Origin: a virus
Strand: one strand, 5' to 3'
IMG/VR virus record: IMGVR_UViG_3300037070_004965
Location: 1 to 20,030 of that record
Length of the DNA stretch: 20,030 bases
In this document: positions 14,088 to 20,030 of the stretch, piece by piece
Layout: each line of letters starts with the position of its first letter
Position numbering within the stretch: the first letter of the stretch is position 1
Translations under genes and position numbers: made by a program
The notes under the pieces: generated by a model
What the model was told of the DNA's origin: nothing
Database searches by the model: none
Seen by the model: the letters and a program-made list of their open reading frames with translations, nothing else

Positions 14088-14876
14088 TCAACGGCCATCT
14101 GCACTCAATTGCAACGGAACAATATCCCCAAAATCCCGAGACCACACGCGCAAAAGATGACTATCACTCAGCACATGACGTATCTGCCGATAACGGTCCT
14201 CTAACGACCCCTTTGGACGCGTACTTCGAGCGCGGTGATAACCATACCACCCAACATGCTGAGCCAAGGGCGTTTGTGCCCAGGCCACCTTATATCCATC
14301 CAACAGCCGGGCAATTAGTCCGTCCTGTTCATAGTCCAGCGCAGGTTTCCCCTTCGAAAAAAATCGCTCTCTAATGTAACCTTCCATGCTCCTGAAATAC
14401 GCATCGTTGCAGTGCGGCACCACCACCTGAAGCACTTCCCGTCGAAAGCACACGCCTAACGACGCATACGGACCCTGACGCGGACCTTTTTCGATGGCGA
14501 TACTGCACCCGAGCAGATGCCCATCGTGTTGCGCACGATGCCACGCAAAGAATCCCGGACTGATCACCACGTCATCTTCGATCAGAAACACATGCTGGGC
14601 TTTCGACTGGTAGGCGTCCTTGTAGGCCATCAACACGTTGAAGCTGTTACCGAGATACCTATGCGGAGCACGAAACGTCACCTCCACCGACAGCTGTGGG
14701 AATTTTTTCACCACCGCCAGGATTTCCTCGCGTGGTACGGATGGCTGGTTCACATGGGCGTCCACATACACCCAGACGCGAACGTCTGCACTTTCTGGGC
14801 ACGCAGCAAAATGCTCCAAGCACAGCCACAGCATCTCAGGTCGATCATACGTCGGGATAATTACGACATCTTGCAT
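14088..14876 (-). CDS. Glycosyltransferase, GT-A fold
   Basis: A 262-residue protein whose ATG at 14876 lies 16 bases inside the preceding methyltransferase gene. The N-terminus VVIIPTYDRPEMLWLCLEHF is the nucleotide-sugar entry strand of GT-A enzymes. Around residues 98-104 the sequence FLIEDDVVISPGFF gives an acidic EDD metal-binding motif, as in GnT-I-like and some GT2 enzymes. Later LDYEQDGLIARLL may provide the catalytic acid region. The protein would transfer a sugar from a nucleotide donor in the cytoplasm; donor and acceptor cannot be read. It is the last of five coupled glycan genes and is followed by a 75-base gap before the IPT/TIG protein. The 14-bp motif copy at 14100-14113 encodes LQLSA near its C-terminus. 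Confidence 0.8.
   Translation of the reverse strand: MQDVVIIPTYDRPEMLWLCLEHFAACPESADVRVWVYVDAHVNQPSVPREEILAVVKKFPQLSVEVTFRAPHRYLGNSFNVLMAYKDAYQSKAQHVFLIEDDVVISPGFFAWHRAQHDGHLLGCSIAIEKGPRQGPYASLGVCFRREVLQVVVPHCNDAYFRSMEGYIRERFFSKGKPALDYEQDGLIARLLDGYKVAWAQTPLAQHVGWYGYHRARSTRPKGSLEDRYRQIRHVLSDSHLLRVWSRDFGDIVPLQLSADGR
14100..14113 (+). repeat. 14-bp motif copy 4 (TGCACTCAATTGCA)
   Basis: Located near the 3' end of the last glycosyltransferase gene, just before the 75-base gap leading to the IPT/TIG-domain gene. Followed by ACGG. Confidence 0.8.
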
Positions 14877-15325
14877 AGCCGGAACCTGAGATCTTTGACT
14901 TCACGCGTCACCGAGACCTGCCGCCACCATTTATTGTAGCCTTCTCCGAAGTAATACCGTCCGAAATCTTGCCAGACCGTACCTTTGGCGTCTGGGCACC
15001 AGTATAGGAACGACTCCGGGTGGAACACCCGGTAATGTGTCGGATCACGCCAGCTATACGGGTTGTCCCATGCGGGTAGGCGCATATCGAGGGTGCCGCC
15101 CGGCGACAAGACGCGCCAGCACTCATCCAACCACGTCTGGACATCGCACTTCAGGTGTTCGAACACATCAATAGCAAGCAGGTGCGACAGCTCCCCCTCT
15201 AGCAGGGGCCACGGCATCTGGGCCAAATCAAACGCCACCTCGACATGCGGCGAGTGTTTCCATCGGTCGTGGTGAATCCAGCCCGACGTCGGATGATTAC
15301 CGCAGCCCAACTCCAGACGAGTCAT
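14861..15325 (-). CDS. Class I SAM-dependent methyltransferase
   Basis: A 154-residue protein starting at ATG 15325, sharing an ATGA overlap with the upstream methyltransferase stop. Motif I is LELGCGNHPTSGW at residues 4-16; an acidic DVFEHL follows near residue 53, and WRVLSPGGTLDMRLP near 70-84 is the usual post-core strand. This is the compact Methyltransf_11-like form often found beside glycosyltransferases. The C-terminal part is rich in aromatic residues (HYRVFHPESFLYWCPD, FGRYYFGEGYNKWW), likely substrate binding. Its substrate may be a sugar on a growing glycan, judged from neighbours only. Confidence 0.82.
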   Translation of the reverse strand: MTRLELGCGNHPTSGWIHHDRWKHSPHVEVAFDLAQMPWPLLEGELSHLLAIDVFEHLKCDVQTWLDECWRVLSPGGTLDMRLPAWDNPYSWRDPTHYRVFHPESFLYWCPDAKGTVWQDFGRYYFGEGYNKWWRQVSVTREVKDLRFRLCKMS

Positions 15326-15867
15326 AGCTTCATCACCATCGCCGCGTTACAGCCGCCATGAAGTTCAGCAATGCGCTCTACGGAGTAGGTCCACCGCCAC
15401 CGAGACAAGTTCGCCTCCCACACATGCGCCAACCAAGGATAATTCGAGTGGTTTATGTCATCCATCACCAATATTCCCCCTCGACGCACCAATGGCCATG
15501 CGTTTTGCAGATCAATCTGGGCTCCAACACCACTATGATCCCCATCCACCAACACGAGATCAAACTGCTCGCGCAGCGTCGGAATCAGCGTTTTCGAATC
15601 CCCGTCTAAGAACTGGGCTGATGTCTTGAAATACTCCAATATCTTCAGCACGACAGGCTTGGCATCTCCGTGGTCGCAGTAGGTCGGATCCCAAATGTCA
15701 CAGAGCACGATGCGAGACGGCACCCCTTCGCACAACACCGTGTTCAACGACCCTCCACCATCCACTCCAATCTCCAGATAACTATCCACTTTCTTCAGCA
15801 ACGCGCACGCGGCACGCAGTGCTTCGTGCAGGTCCATGCCCACTTCACCGGACCACTGCCAATTCAT
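15322..15867 (-). CDS. Class I SAM methyltransferase, Methyltransf_24-like
   Basis: A 181-residue protein with ATG 15867 overlapping the upstream stop as ATGA. SAM-binding motif I is YLEIGVDGGGSL (residues ~28-39). FDLVLVDGDHSG (~102-112) and GGILVMDDINH (~128-138) are the acidic motifs typical of the Methyltransf_24/cephalosporin hydroxylase-like group, some of which O-methylate sugars with a metal ion. The His and Asp residues in DGDHS and MDDINHS fit metal binding. With another methyltransferase directly downstream, the cassette could add two methyl groups to one glycan. The substrate is not determined. Confidence 0.8.
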   Translation of the reverse strand: MNWQWSGEVGMDLHEALRAACALLKKVDSYLEIGVDGGGSLNTVLCEGVPSRIVLCDIWDPTYCDHGDAKPVVLKILEYFKTSAQFLDGDSKTLIPTLREQFDLVLVDGDHSGVGAQIDLQNAWPLVRRGGILVMDDINHSNYPWLAHVWEANLSRWRWTYSVERIAELHGGCNAAMVMKL

Positions 15868-16730
15868 GACGCCCTCCCCACCAACGCGTCCAACGCCTGC
15901 TGAAACGCCTGTTGCTCTTCGTGGTATTTCGTTCGGACTCCGTCCTGCAGCTGTTGGAGGAGAGTGGGCGGCATATCTAAGACGTGTTTTACCATCTTTG
16001 CAACATCCGACGATGAGACTTTGTGCAACAATCCTTCATGGTGCCGTCGTGTTGACACACTTGGCACTAGGAGGACAGGTGACAATTCATTCATCGGTGG
16101 GGCGTCCGTCGTCACGATCACCTGCCCGACTCCCATGGACTCATGGAGCACCTGTCCATAGCCTTCATATGCGGACGGCATCAAATGGCAAAAGTGCGAA
16201 TTCATCAGGTAGATCAATTCTTTGTCGGACACACGTCGTCGCGGGAACACATGCTCCCCTACCACGGTCAGAGGCACACCCGCTTGATGGCAGCCTTCTA
16301 CTACCGCTGTCGTGTTCTTGAACTGTGACTTCCCGGCGACGTGCAGAAACTTTCGCTCTCTGGGAATCGTCGGCACATACAGATCTCTAGCGGTCCAGCC
16401 AAGATACTGACACCGATCCCCACACTTCTGCCGGAAAATGCGTTCGCAATCTCGCGTCTTGGCCAACACTTTGTGCCAAACGTGTTGCGTCCAGGCTGAG
16501 AACCACCACTCCGGATTCGGCACGGCCCACTGCACCGGAGCCGCCTGGAACACCAGCGGGTTTACCACCTCCAAGAAGATGTTGACATCCGCTTTGGGCA
16601 CCCTGGCAGGCTGATTGAACTGGACGCCCTGCACCTGATGACCACGCGCCTCCAACTCCTTCCGAAGCAATTCGTAGTCTTGCTGCAGGCCACATCCGTT
16701 CGCCAGATTGCTGACCAGATTAAAGCGCAC
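15864..16730 (-). CDS. Glycosyltransferase, GT-B fold (GT4-like)
   Basis: A 288-residue protein. I prefer GTG 16730 (VRFNLVSNLANGCGLQQDY) over ATG 16814, because the GTG gives an 11-base overlap with the previous gene and begins at the natural first strand of the fold; no good Shine-Dalgarno is seen for either. The first domain includes GLQQDYELLRKELEARGHQV. The second carries RKFLHVAGKSQFKNTTAVVE and the GT4 signature SAYEGYGQVLHESMGVGQ (~residues 183-200), with E-x7-E spacing for nucleotide-sugar binding. It is somewhat short for GT4 enzymes. Position second in the cassette suggests it extends a sugar chain. Confidence 0.8.
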   Translation of the reverse strand: MRFNLVSNLANGCGLQQDYELLRKELEARGHQVQGVQFNQPARVPKADVNIFLEVVNPLVFQAAPVQWAVPNPEWWFSAWTQHVWHKVLAKTRDCERIFRQKCGDRCQYLGWTARDLYVPTIPRERKFLHVAGKSQFKNTTAVVEGCHQAGVPLTVVGEHVFPRRRVSDKELIYLMNSHFCHLMPSAYEGYGQVLHESMGVGQVIVTTDAPPMNELSPVLLVPSVSTRRHHEGLLHKVSSSDVAKMVKHVLDMPPTLLQQLQDGVRTKYHEEQQAFQQALDALVGRAS

Positions 16731-17388
16731 AGGGAAAGGCTTTCGGCAAAGACGACTTGGCCACCGGAGTATAACTCGTGCGTGACAGGCTCTTTCGACA
16801 CGTCTGATGGTCATGCACTCGTGCCACCATCAACTGCCCGGCCGCAGCGGTCGGTACGAGTTTGTACGCTTCTCGCATGGCCTGCTGCACAAAACGGACG
16901 TCTTCACCCACCGTCAACGACCGAAAGGGATGGTGATCCCACCACTGACGCCGGTAGCACAGCGACGTGCCCAGCAAATATCGCATCGTGACTTGAGGCG
17001 TGTGCCACTGATAGCATTTGCCATCTCGCACATCATAAAACAGCATCGAGTGGTACCCCGTCACTACGCCGAACGTGCCGAGACGAGTGACCTGATCCGT
17101 CACTCTTTCCGGGGCTGACCAGTCATCCGAATCGAAATGGCAGATCACCTGTCCACTGGACTGCATCACACACGCGTTCCGCATGTCTCCGGTGGTCACC
17201 TCACCATGCACTCGGGCATAGCGAATCGTCGGATCTGGCGGAATCAGCGACTCGGTCGCATCTTCGCCATTATCCAGGACAATCAGTTCTTTATTCGGGT
17301 ACGTCTGCGATTGGTAGCTACGAATGGCGTCGGGGACGAAGGCTGCCCGATTTTTGGTCGGCAGAATGCAGGACACCAGCGGGAACAT
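16720..17388 (-). CDS. Glycosyltransferase family 2-like
   Basis: A 222-residue protein starting at ATG 17388, 12 bases after the tail-terminator-like gene; the ribosome site is weak. VSCILPTKNRAAFVPDAIRS is the GT2 donor-binding N-terminus, ELIVLDNGED follows, and CHFDSDDWSAPE at about residues 83-94 supplies the DxD metal-binding motif. LTVGEDVRFVQQAM near residue 170 fits the later catalytic ED region. It is the first gene of the five-gene glycan cassette and would be a candidate for starting the chain on a protein or other acceptor, but the acceptor is unknown. Confidence 0.85.
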   Translation of the reverse strand: MFPLVSCILPTKNRAAFVPDAIRSYQSQTYPNKELIVLDNGEDATESLIPPDPTIRYARVHGEVTTGDMRNACVMQSSGQVICHFDSDDWSAPERVTDQVTRLGTFGVVTGYHSMLFYDVRDGKCYQWHTPQVTMRYLLGTSLCYRRQWWDHHPFRSLTVGEDVRFVQQAMREAYKLVPTAAAGQLMVARVHDHQTCRKSLSRTSYTPVAKSSLPKAFPCAL

Positions 17389-17400
17389 ACAGGCTGGACA

Positions 17401-17874
17401 TCAGGGAACAGGACGTGACGGGTGCGCCAGTTGGACAGGCACACTCCATCGCTGCACCCAACATACGGTGCCTGAACGGAGCGCCGCTGGAGCTTCCACC
17501 ATGAACTTCCAGAAATGACGTGTGACCGTACTCTTCTGACCAATAAACTGGTACCGCATCGCGTCCAGATATTCAATAGCTCGCGTGCGTTTTTGTGTCG
17601 TGTTGTGAAGTTCGTCACCGCGCTCCACTAGCACCAGCCCTAGAACAATTTCACAAGATAAACCGACCTGCGCAGTGGTTCCCGTCTCCGACTGGGACCG
17701 CATGCCTTCATAGACAATGCCCACGGCCGGGTAGCTACGCACGCCCTTCAAGACATCAAGCAGATCGTTTTCATCATAGGCGACCACAACTTTGCCCGTC
17801 AGATTAACAGGCGGAGCATTCAATTTCAGCAAACGCGTGCTGGCTTCTTCTAAAATATCTACCAGCTGGCTCAT
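17401..17874 (-). CDS. Tail terminator-like / head-tail joining protein
   Basis: A 157-residue protein with ATG 17874 overlapping the upstream stop as ATGA. It begins with a helix (MSQLVDILEEASTRLLKL), then alternating strands (KVVVAYDENDLLDVLKGV, VGLSCEIVLGLVLVERGD) and a helix (KRTRAIEYLDAMRYQFIG). Size, secondary-structure pattern and place directly after a gpS-like gene fit tail terminator proteins (gpU-like), which cap the tube and join it to the head. I recognise no strict motif, so the call rests mainly on position. Confidence 0.6.
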   Translation of the reverse strand: MSQLVDILEEASTRLLKLNAPPVNLTGKVVVAYDENDLLDVLKGVRSYPAVGIVYEGMRSQSETGTTAQVGLSCEIVLGLVLVERGDELHNTTQKRTRAIEYLDAMRYQFIGQKSTVTRHFWKFMVEAPAALRSGTVCWVQRWSVPVQLAHPSRPVP

Positions 17875-18335
17875 GGCGTACCACTCTGCTTCAGTGCTTG
17901 CTGAATACGCCGGATGATCACCTTCTGCATGGCTCCCAGATCTTCTGGCGCAAAGCCCAGGAATTGACGCTGCGGGAATCCAATGCCGAACTGGTGCTTA
18001 TGAGCATACGGAAACCCCTGTGGCGACGTCACGTTGGTGCCAATCGAACGCGTCGTTCGGCTGTCAGCAAACAACTGGATACTCCGAAACAGCCGACCCG
18101 TATCAAACAGCGTTCCACCTCCACGACCACTCTTGGCCCGACGGATGGCGGCTTGGGATGGCGGCCACTTTACTCCACTCGGGTCCATCTCCATCAAAAA
18201 ACGTGTCCGCATCCGGTTATAGATGACGGCTGCGCCTTCGTCCAGGATCTTCACCGTGTCCAGAGCCTCAGTCAGGGCAGCAATGGATTTCTCCAGCCCC
18301 GTCTGTCCAGCGACCGTGACGGTCAACAGTTTCAT
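17871..18335 (-). CDS. Phage virion morphogenesis protein, gpS-like
   Basis: A 154-residue protein with ATG 18335 overlapping the previous stop as ATGA. The segment GGTLFDTGRLFRSIQ (residues ~72-87), followed by IGTNVTSPQGFPYAHKHQFG and PQRQFLGF, is the typical signature of the phage virion morphogenesis/gpS family, involved in head-tail joining or tail completion. The C-terminus ends in a short helix (MQKVIIRRIQQALKQ). Length fits the family. Neighbours on both sides are head-tail joining genes. Confidence 0.82.
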   Translation of the reverse strand: MKLLTVTVAGQTGLEKSIAALTEALDTVKILDEGAAVIYNRMRTRFLMEMDPSGVKWPPSQAAIRRAKSGRGGGTLFDTGRLFRSIQLFADSRTTRSIGTNVTSPQGFPYAHKHQFGIGFPQRQFLGFAPEDLGAMQKVIIRRIQQALKQSGTP

Positions 18336-19123
18336 AGCGCCCTGAACGTGAACCCTTGCGTCCGCATGTACGGCTGGAGCAGAACGTTGGCGTGGTCCGT
18401 CAACGTCTTATACTGCTCCTTGGCTTCATTGGCTCGATTGGTGGTCTGCTGCGCGTTGAACACCATCGGTACGAGCGCCATGATGGCTTCGTAGATCGGG
18501 TTCGGAATCGGATCCATCGGGACGAAGGCGGGCGTCCAGAAAGTGGCGTTCGTCGGCGGCTCATTTGACGGCATGGCAATACAGGTGTACGCCTTCCCGT
18601 TATAGGCCACCTGATCTCCTACCGCATAGGAATTGGGCACTTCAAACACCGACAGCCCTTCAACGGACAGCGGAGTGGTGCCGTCTTCGAACCCCGTCGT
18701 GCACTGCACCCGGACGTACGAGTTGCCATACGTCCCGGCGTCCACGTACAGATATCCACGCCGGTAGTCAAACTGCATCAAACTCTGATCAATGGCTTCG
18801 TGCGGAACAAACGGTCCAGACGAGGCGTCCGTAGACACCGTTACGGTCTGAACCGCATCTTCACGCACGAGACCACTGGGAACCTCCAGGCGGTACAGAC
18901 CACCTGGAGCAATACCAGAGAACGATTCCGCATCAATGAAAAAACGACAGTCCTGCGCTTGGCGCGACAACTTCCCATCGATGACACGTTCGACGTGCAG
19001 CTGAGCCGCCATGATGCCAGACGAAATGACATCCTCAATGCCGGTTAGGTCCGCACTCAACTGCATCCGCAGAATCACATCGGCGGGGTCCACGAACAAC
19101 GGCATCGCCATCCGGACTGCCAT
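18332..19123 (-). CDS. Head-tail connector-like protein with CBM5/12-like insert
   Basis: A 263-residue protein with ATG 19123, four bases past the preceding stop and without a clear ribosome site. The N-terminal part (PADVILRMQLSADLTGIEDV, MAAQLHVERVIDGKL) fits the helical gp6-like connector type, followed by beta-rich sequence. Residues ~158-198 read VPNSYAVGDQVAYNGKAYTC ... EPPTNATFW, the pattern of a carbohydrate-binding module 5/12 (YxxGDxVxYNGKxYxC, conserved W). The remaining C-terminus is helical (NPIYEAIMALVPMVFNAQQT). A sugar-binding module inside a connector-position protein is unusual; it may instead be a neck or decoration protein. Role is inferred from order. Confidence 0.6.
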   Translation of the reverse strand: MAVRMAMPLFVDPADVILRMQLSADLTGIEDVISSGIMAAQLHVERVIDGKLSRQAQDCRFFIDAESFSGIAPGGLYRLEVPSGLVREDAVQTVTVSTDASSGPFVPHEAIDQSLMQFDYRRGYLYVDAGTYGNSYVRVQCTTGFEDGTTPLSVEGLSVFEVPNSYAVGDQVAYNGKAYTCIAMPSNEPPTNATFWTPAFVPMDPIPNPIYEAIMALVPMVFNAQQTTNRANEAKEQYKTLTDHANVLLQPYMRTQGFTFRAL

Positions 19124-19127
19124 AGTC

Positions 19128-19505
19128 TTACACCGTCACATCACCTTCGCTGGTGGTCTGCAGAATGTCTGCGATCTCGCTGTCGTCACCGATCTCGATC
19201 CGCTTGGCCGGAGGCGGCGTAACACTGAGATTCTCGACCGGTGGCAGCGCCTGAACCCATGTCTTGTCCTGCGGTTCATTCGAAGGGACGACCTTCGGAC
19301 GTTCAGGCGTGTACAACCTCCAGATAGGACGACCCGTATCCTGCTCTGACAGCAGCACCATCGCATCCTGATGGCGAAACCGATACGGCTTGCCTGCCTC
19401 GTAGGTCGTGGTGCCCCAGGTATACTTCTTGTACAGGGCCAGTTCCAACACCGCTGTGTCGGATGGCGGACGGGTCTCTACCTGTCGTTCTGTCTTCAGT
19501 GCCAT
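19128..19505 (-). CDS. Small protein of unknown function in the head-completion region
   Basis: A 125-residue protein from ATG 19505 with AAGGAG six bases upstream. The central part ELALYKKYTWGTTTYEAGKP and YRFRHQDAMVLLSEQDTGRP suggests a small beta domain; RPIWRLYTPERPKV follows. The C-terminus is Pro-rich then acidic (EIGDDSEIADILQTTSEGD). I do not recognise a family. It is the first gene after the terminator at 19536-19558 and may head the transcript for head-tail joining and tail genes. Confidence 0.6.
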   Translation of the reverse strand: MALKTERQVETRPPSDTAVLELALYKKYTWGTTTYEAGKPYRFRHQDAMVLLSEQDTGRPIWRLYTPERPKVVPSNEPQDKTWVQALPPVENLSVTPPPAKRIEIGDDSEIADILQTTSEGDVTV

Positions 19506-19522
19506 ACATCACTCCTTGATGG

Positions 19523-19536
19523 TGCAATCAATTGCA
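19523..19536 (+). repeat. 14-bp motif copy 5 (TGCAATCAATTGCA)
   Basis: The only non-coding copy. It touches the end of the terminator and sits just upstream of the Shine-Dalgarno of the 19128-19505 gene, an operator-like position. Confidence 0.8.
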
Positions 19537-19558
19537 AAAGGGGCCGGTTAGGCCCCTT
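19536..19558 (-). terminator. Rho-independent terminator
   Basis: On the minus strand AAGGGGCC pairs perfectly with GGCCCCTT across a five-base loop (TAACC), and the stem runs into TTTT. It lies 15 bases after the stop of the acidic protein gene and before the next gene, in one of the few true gaps in the window. Confidence 0.8.
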
Positions 19559-19573
19559 CCCCAGGGAACCCGA

Positions 19574-20026
19574 CTACGTCGGGGGCGTGTCTTCAGGTGC
19601 GTCCTTACCCCAGACGACATTGGGCGGAATCTCTTCGCTTCCACCCTGGTCGCCTTCTGCGAACTCCGGGGTCGTCCACCCCTTGGCGCGCAGCTTCTGA
19701 CCGAACCGTGCCCACTGCTTCGTGGTGACCGACAGCTTCTCACCGTCCACGTTAGTCATGACGTAGACGTTGGGAGCCTTCCCCCACCCCTGCGGGGCCT
19801 TCTCACCAGCGGGGTCCACGTCAGCGGTATCTACACGCTTGGCCTTGGACTGCCCGCTTTCCTTCTCCGTAGCCTCCGCCGAACGGAGCGTCTCCGGGTG
19901 CGAGGGCTGCGGCTGCTGGTTGACCTGCGAGTCGGGTGGCACATTCCGATCCTTCGGCGGATCAGTGAGCTTCTTCTGCTCCTCTTCAAGCTGACGCTTG
20001 TTCTCTTGCGCCTCTTCCGGCGTCAT
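19574..20026 (-). CDS. Acidic, disordered protein of unknown function (possibly continues off the right edge)
   Basis: The frame ends at TAG 19576-19574. ATG 20026 is available, but the frame is still open at the window edge, so the true start may lie outside. About 150 residues are visible: a charged N-terminal helix (EEAQENKRQLEEEQKKL), a long Pro/Gln/Ser/Glu disordered stretch, then a small folded segment (NVYVMTNVDGEKLSVTTKQW, GQKLRAKGW) and an acidic end. Position before connector genes would suit a head-associated or head-completion protein, but no family is recognised. Confidence 0.6.
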   Translation of the reverse strand: MTPEEAQENKRQLEEEQKKLTDPPKDRNVPPDSQVNQQPQPSHPETLRSAEATEKESGQSKAKRVDTADVDPAGEKAPQGWGKAPNVYVMTNVDGEKLSVTTKQWARFGQKLRAKGWTTPEFAEGDQGGSEEIPPNVVWGKDAPEDTPPT

Positions 20027-20030
20027 CGGG

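Noticed and set aside
1-20030. tRNA genes, CRISPR arrays, integrase or attachment sites
   Set aside because: No cloverleaf-like sequence, regularly spaced direct repeat array or recombinase motif was seen on either strand.

Overview
The window is a contiguous piece of a tailed double-stranded DNA bacteriophage (or prophage) structural region. Every gene I can support lies on the minus strand, so transcription runs from the right end (about 20030) to the left end (1). Genes are tightly packed and many are linked by ATGA or TGATG stop/start overlaps. A lambda-type tape measure protein, a tail tube protein, a -1 frameshifted tail assembly chaperone pair and a tail hub point to a long, non-contractile (siphovirus-like) tail. 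I saw no sheath, integrase, replication or lysis gene and no tRNA. The host cannot be named from the sequence; base composition is moderately GC-rich, with a poorer stretch around 4.2-4.9 kb.

Layout in order of transcription. (1) 20026-17401, head completion and head-tail joining: an acidic disordered protein, a rho-independent terminator, a small unrecognised protein, a connector-like protein carrying a carbohydrate-binding-module-like insert, a gpS-like virion morphogenesis protein and a tail-terminator-like protein. (2) 17388-14088, five overlapping enzyme genes (GT2 glycosyltransferase, GT4-type glycosyltransferase, two class I SAM methyltransferases, a third glycosyltransferase) placed inside the tail module; they look able to build and methylate a short glycan. 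(3) 14012-11957, an IPT/TIG-domain virion protein with a collagen-like and highly charged C-terminal tail, then the major tail tube protein. (4) 11901-11365, a free-standing HNH homing endonuclease. (5) 11325-10664, tail chaperones G and GT, with a CCCAAAAAAA slippery site. (6) 10664-6816, the 1282-residue tape measure protein. (7) 6815-1, tail tip and adhesion: a small structural protein, two successive proteins ending in Big_1-like Ig domains, a 600-residue modular protein, a beta-rich/Dit-like fusion, and a tail hub that runs open off the left edge.

The signal the genes do not explain is a 14-bp near-palindrome, TGCAMTCAATTGCA, present in five exact copies at 1357, 7005, 11014, 14100 and 19523, four inside coding sequence and one just after the terminator. 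The spread recalls the dispersed repressor sites (stoperators) of mycobacteriophage L5, but its role here is unknown. The methyltransferase/glycosyltransferase cassette inside the structural operon is the strongest candidate for a distinct biochemical system, plausibly virion glycosylation.
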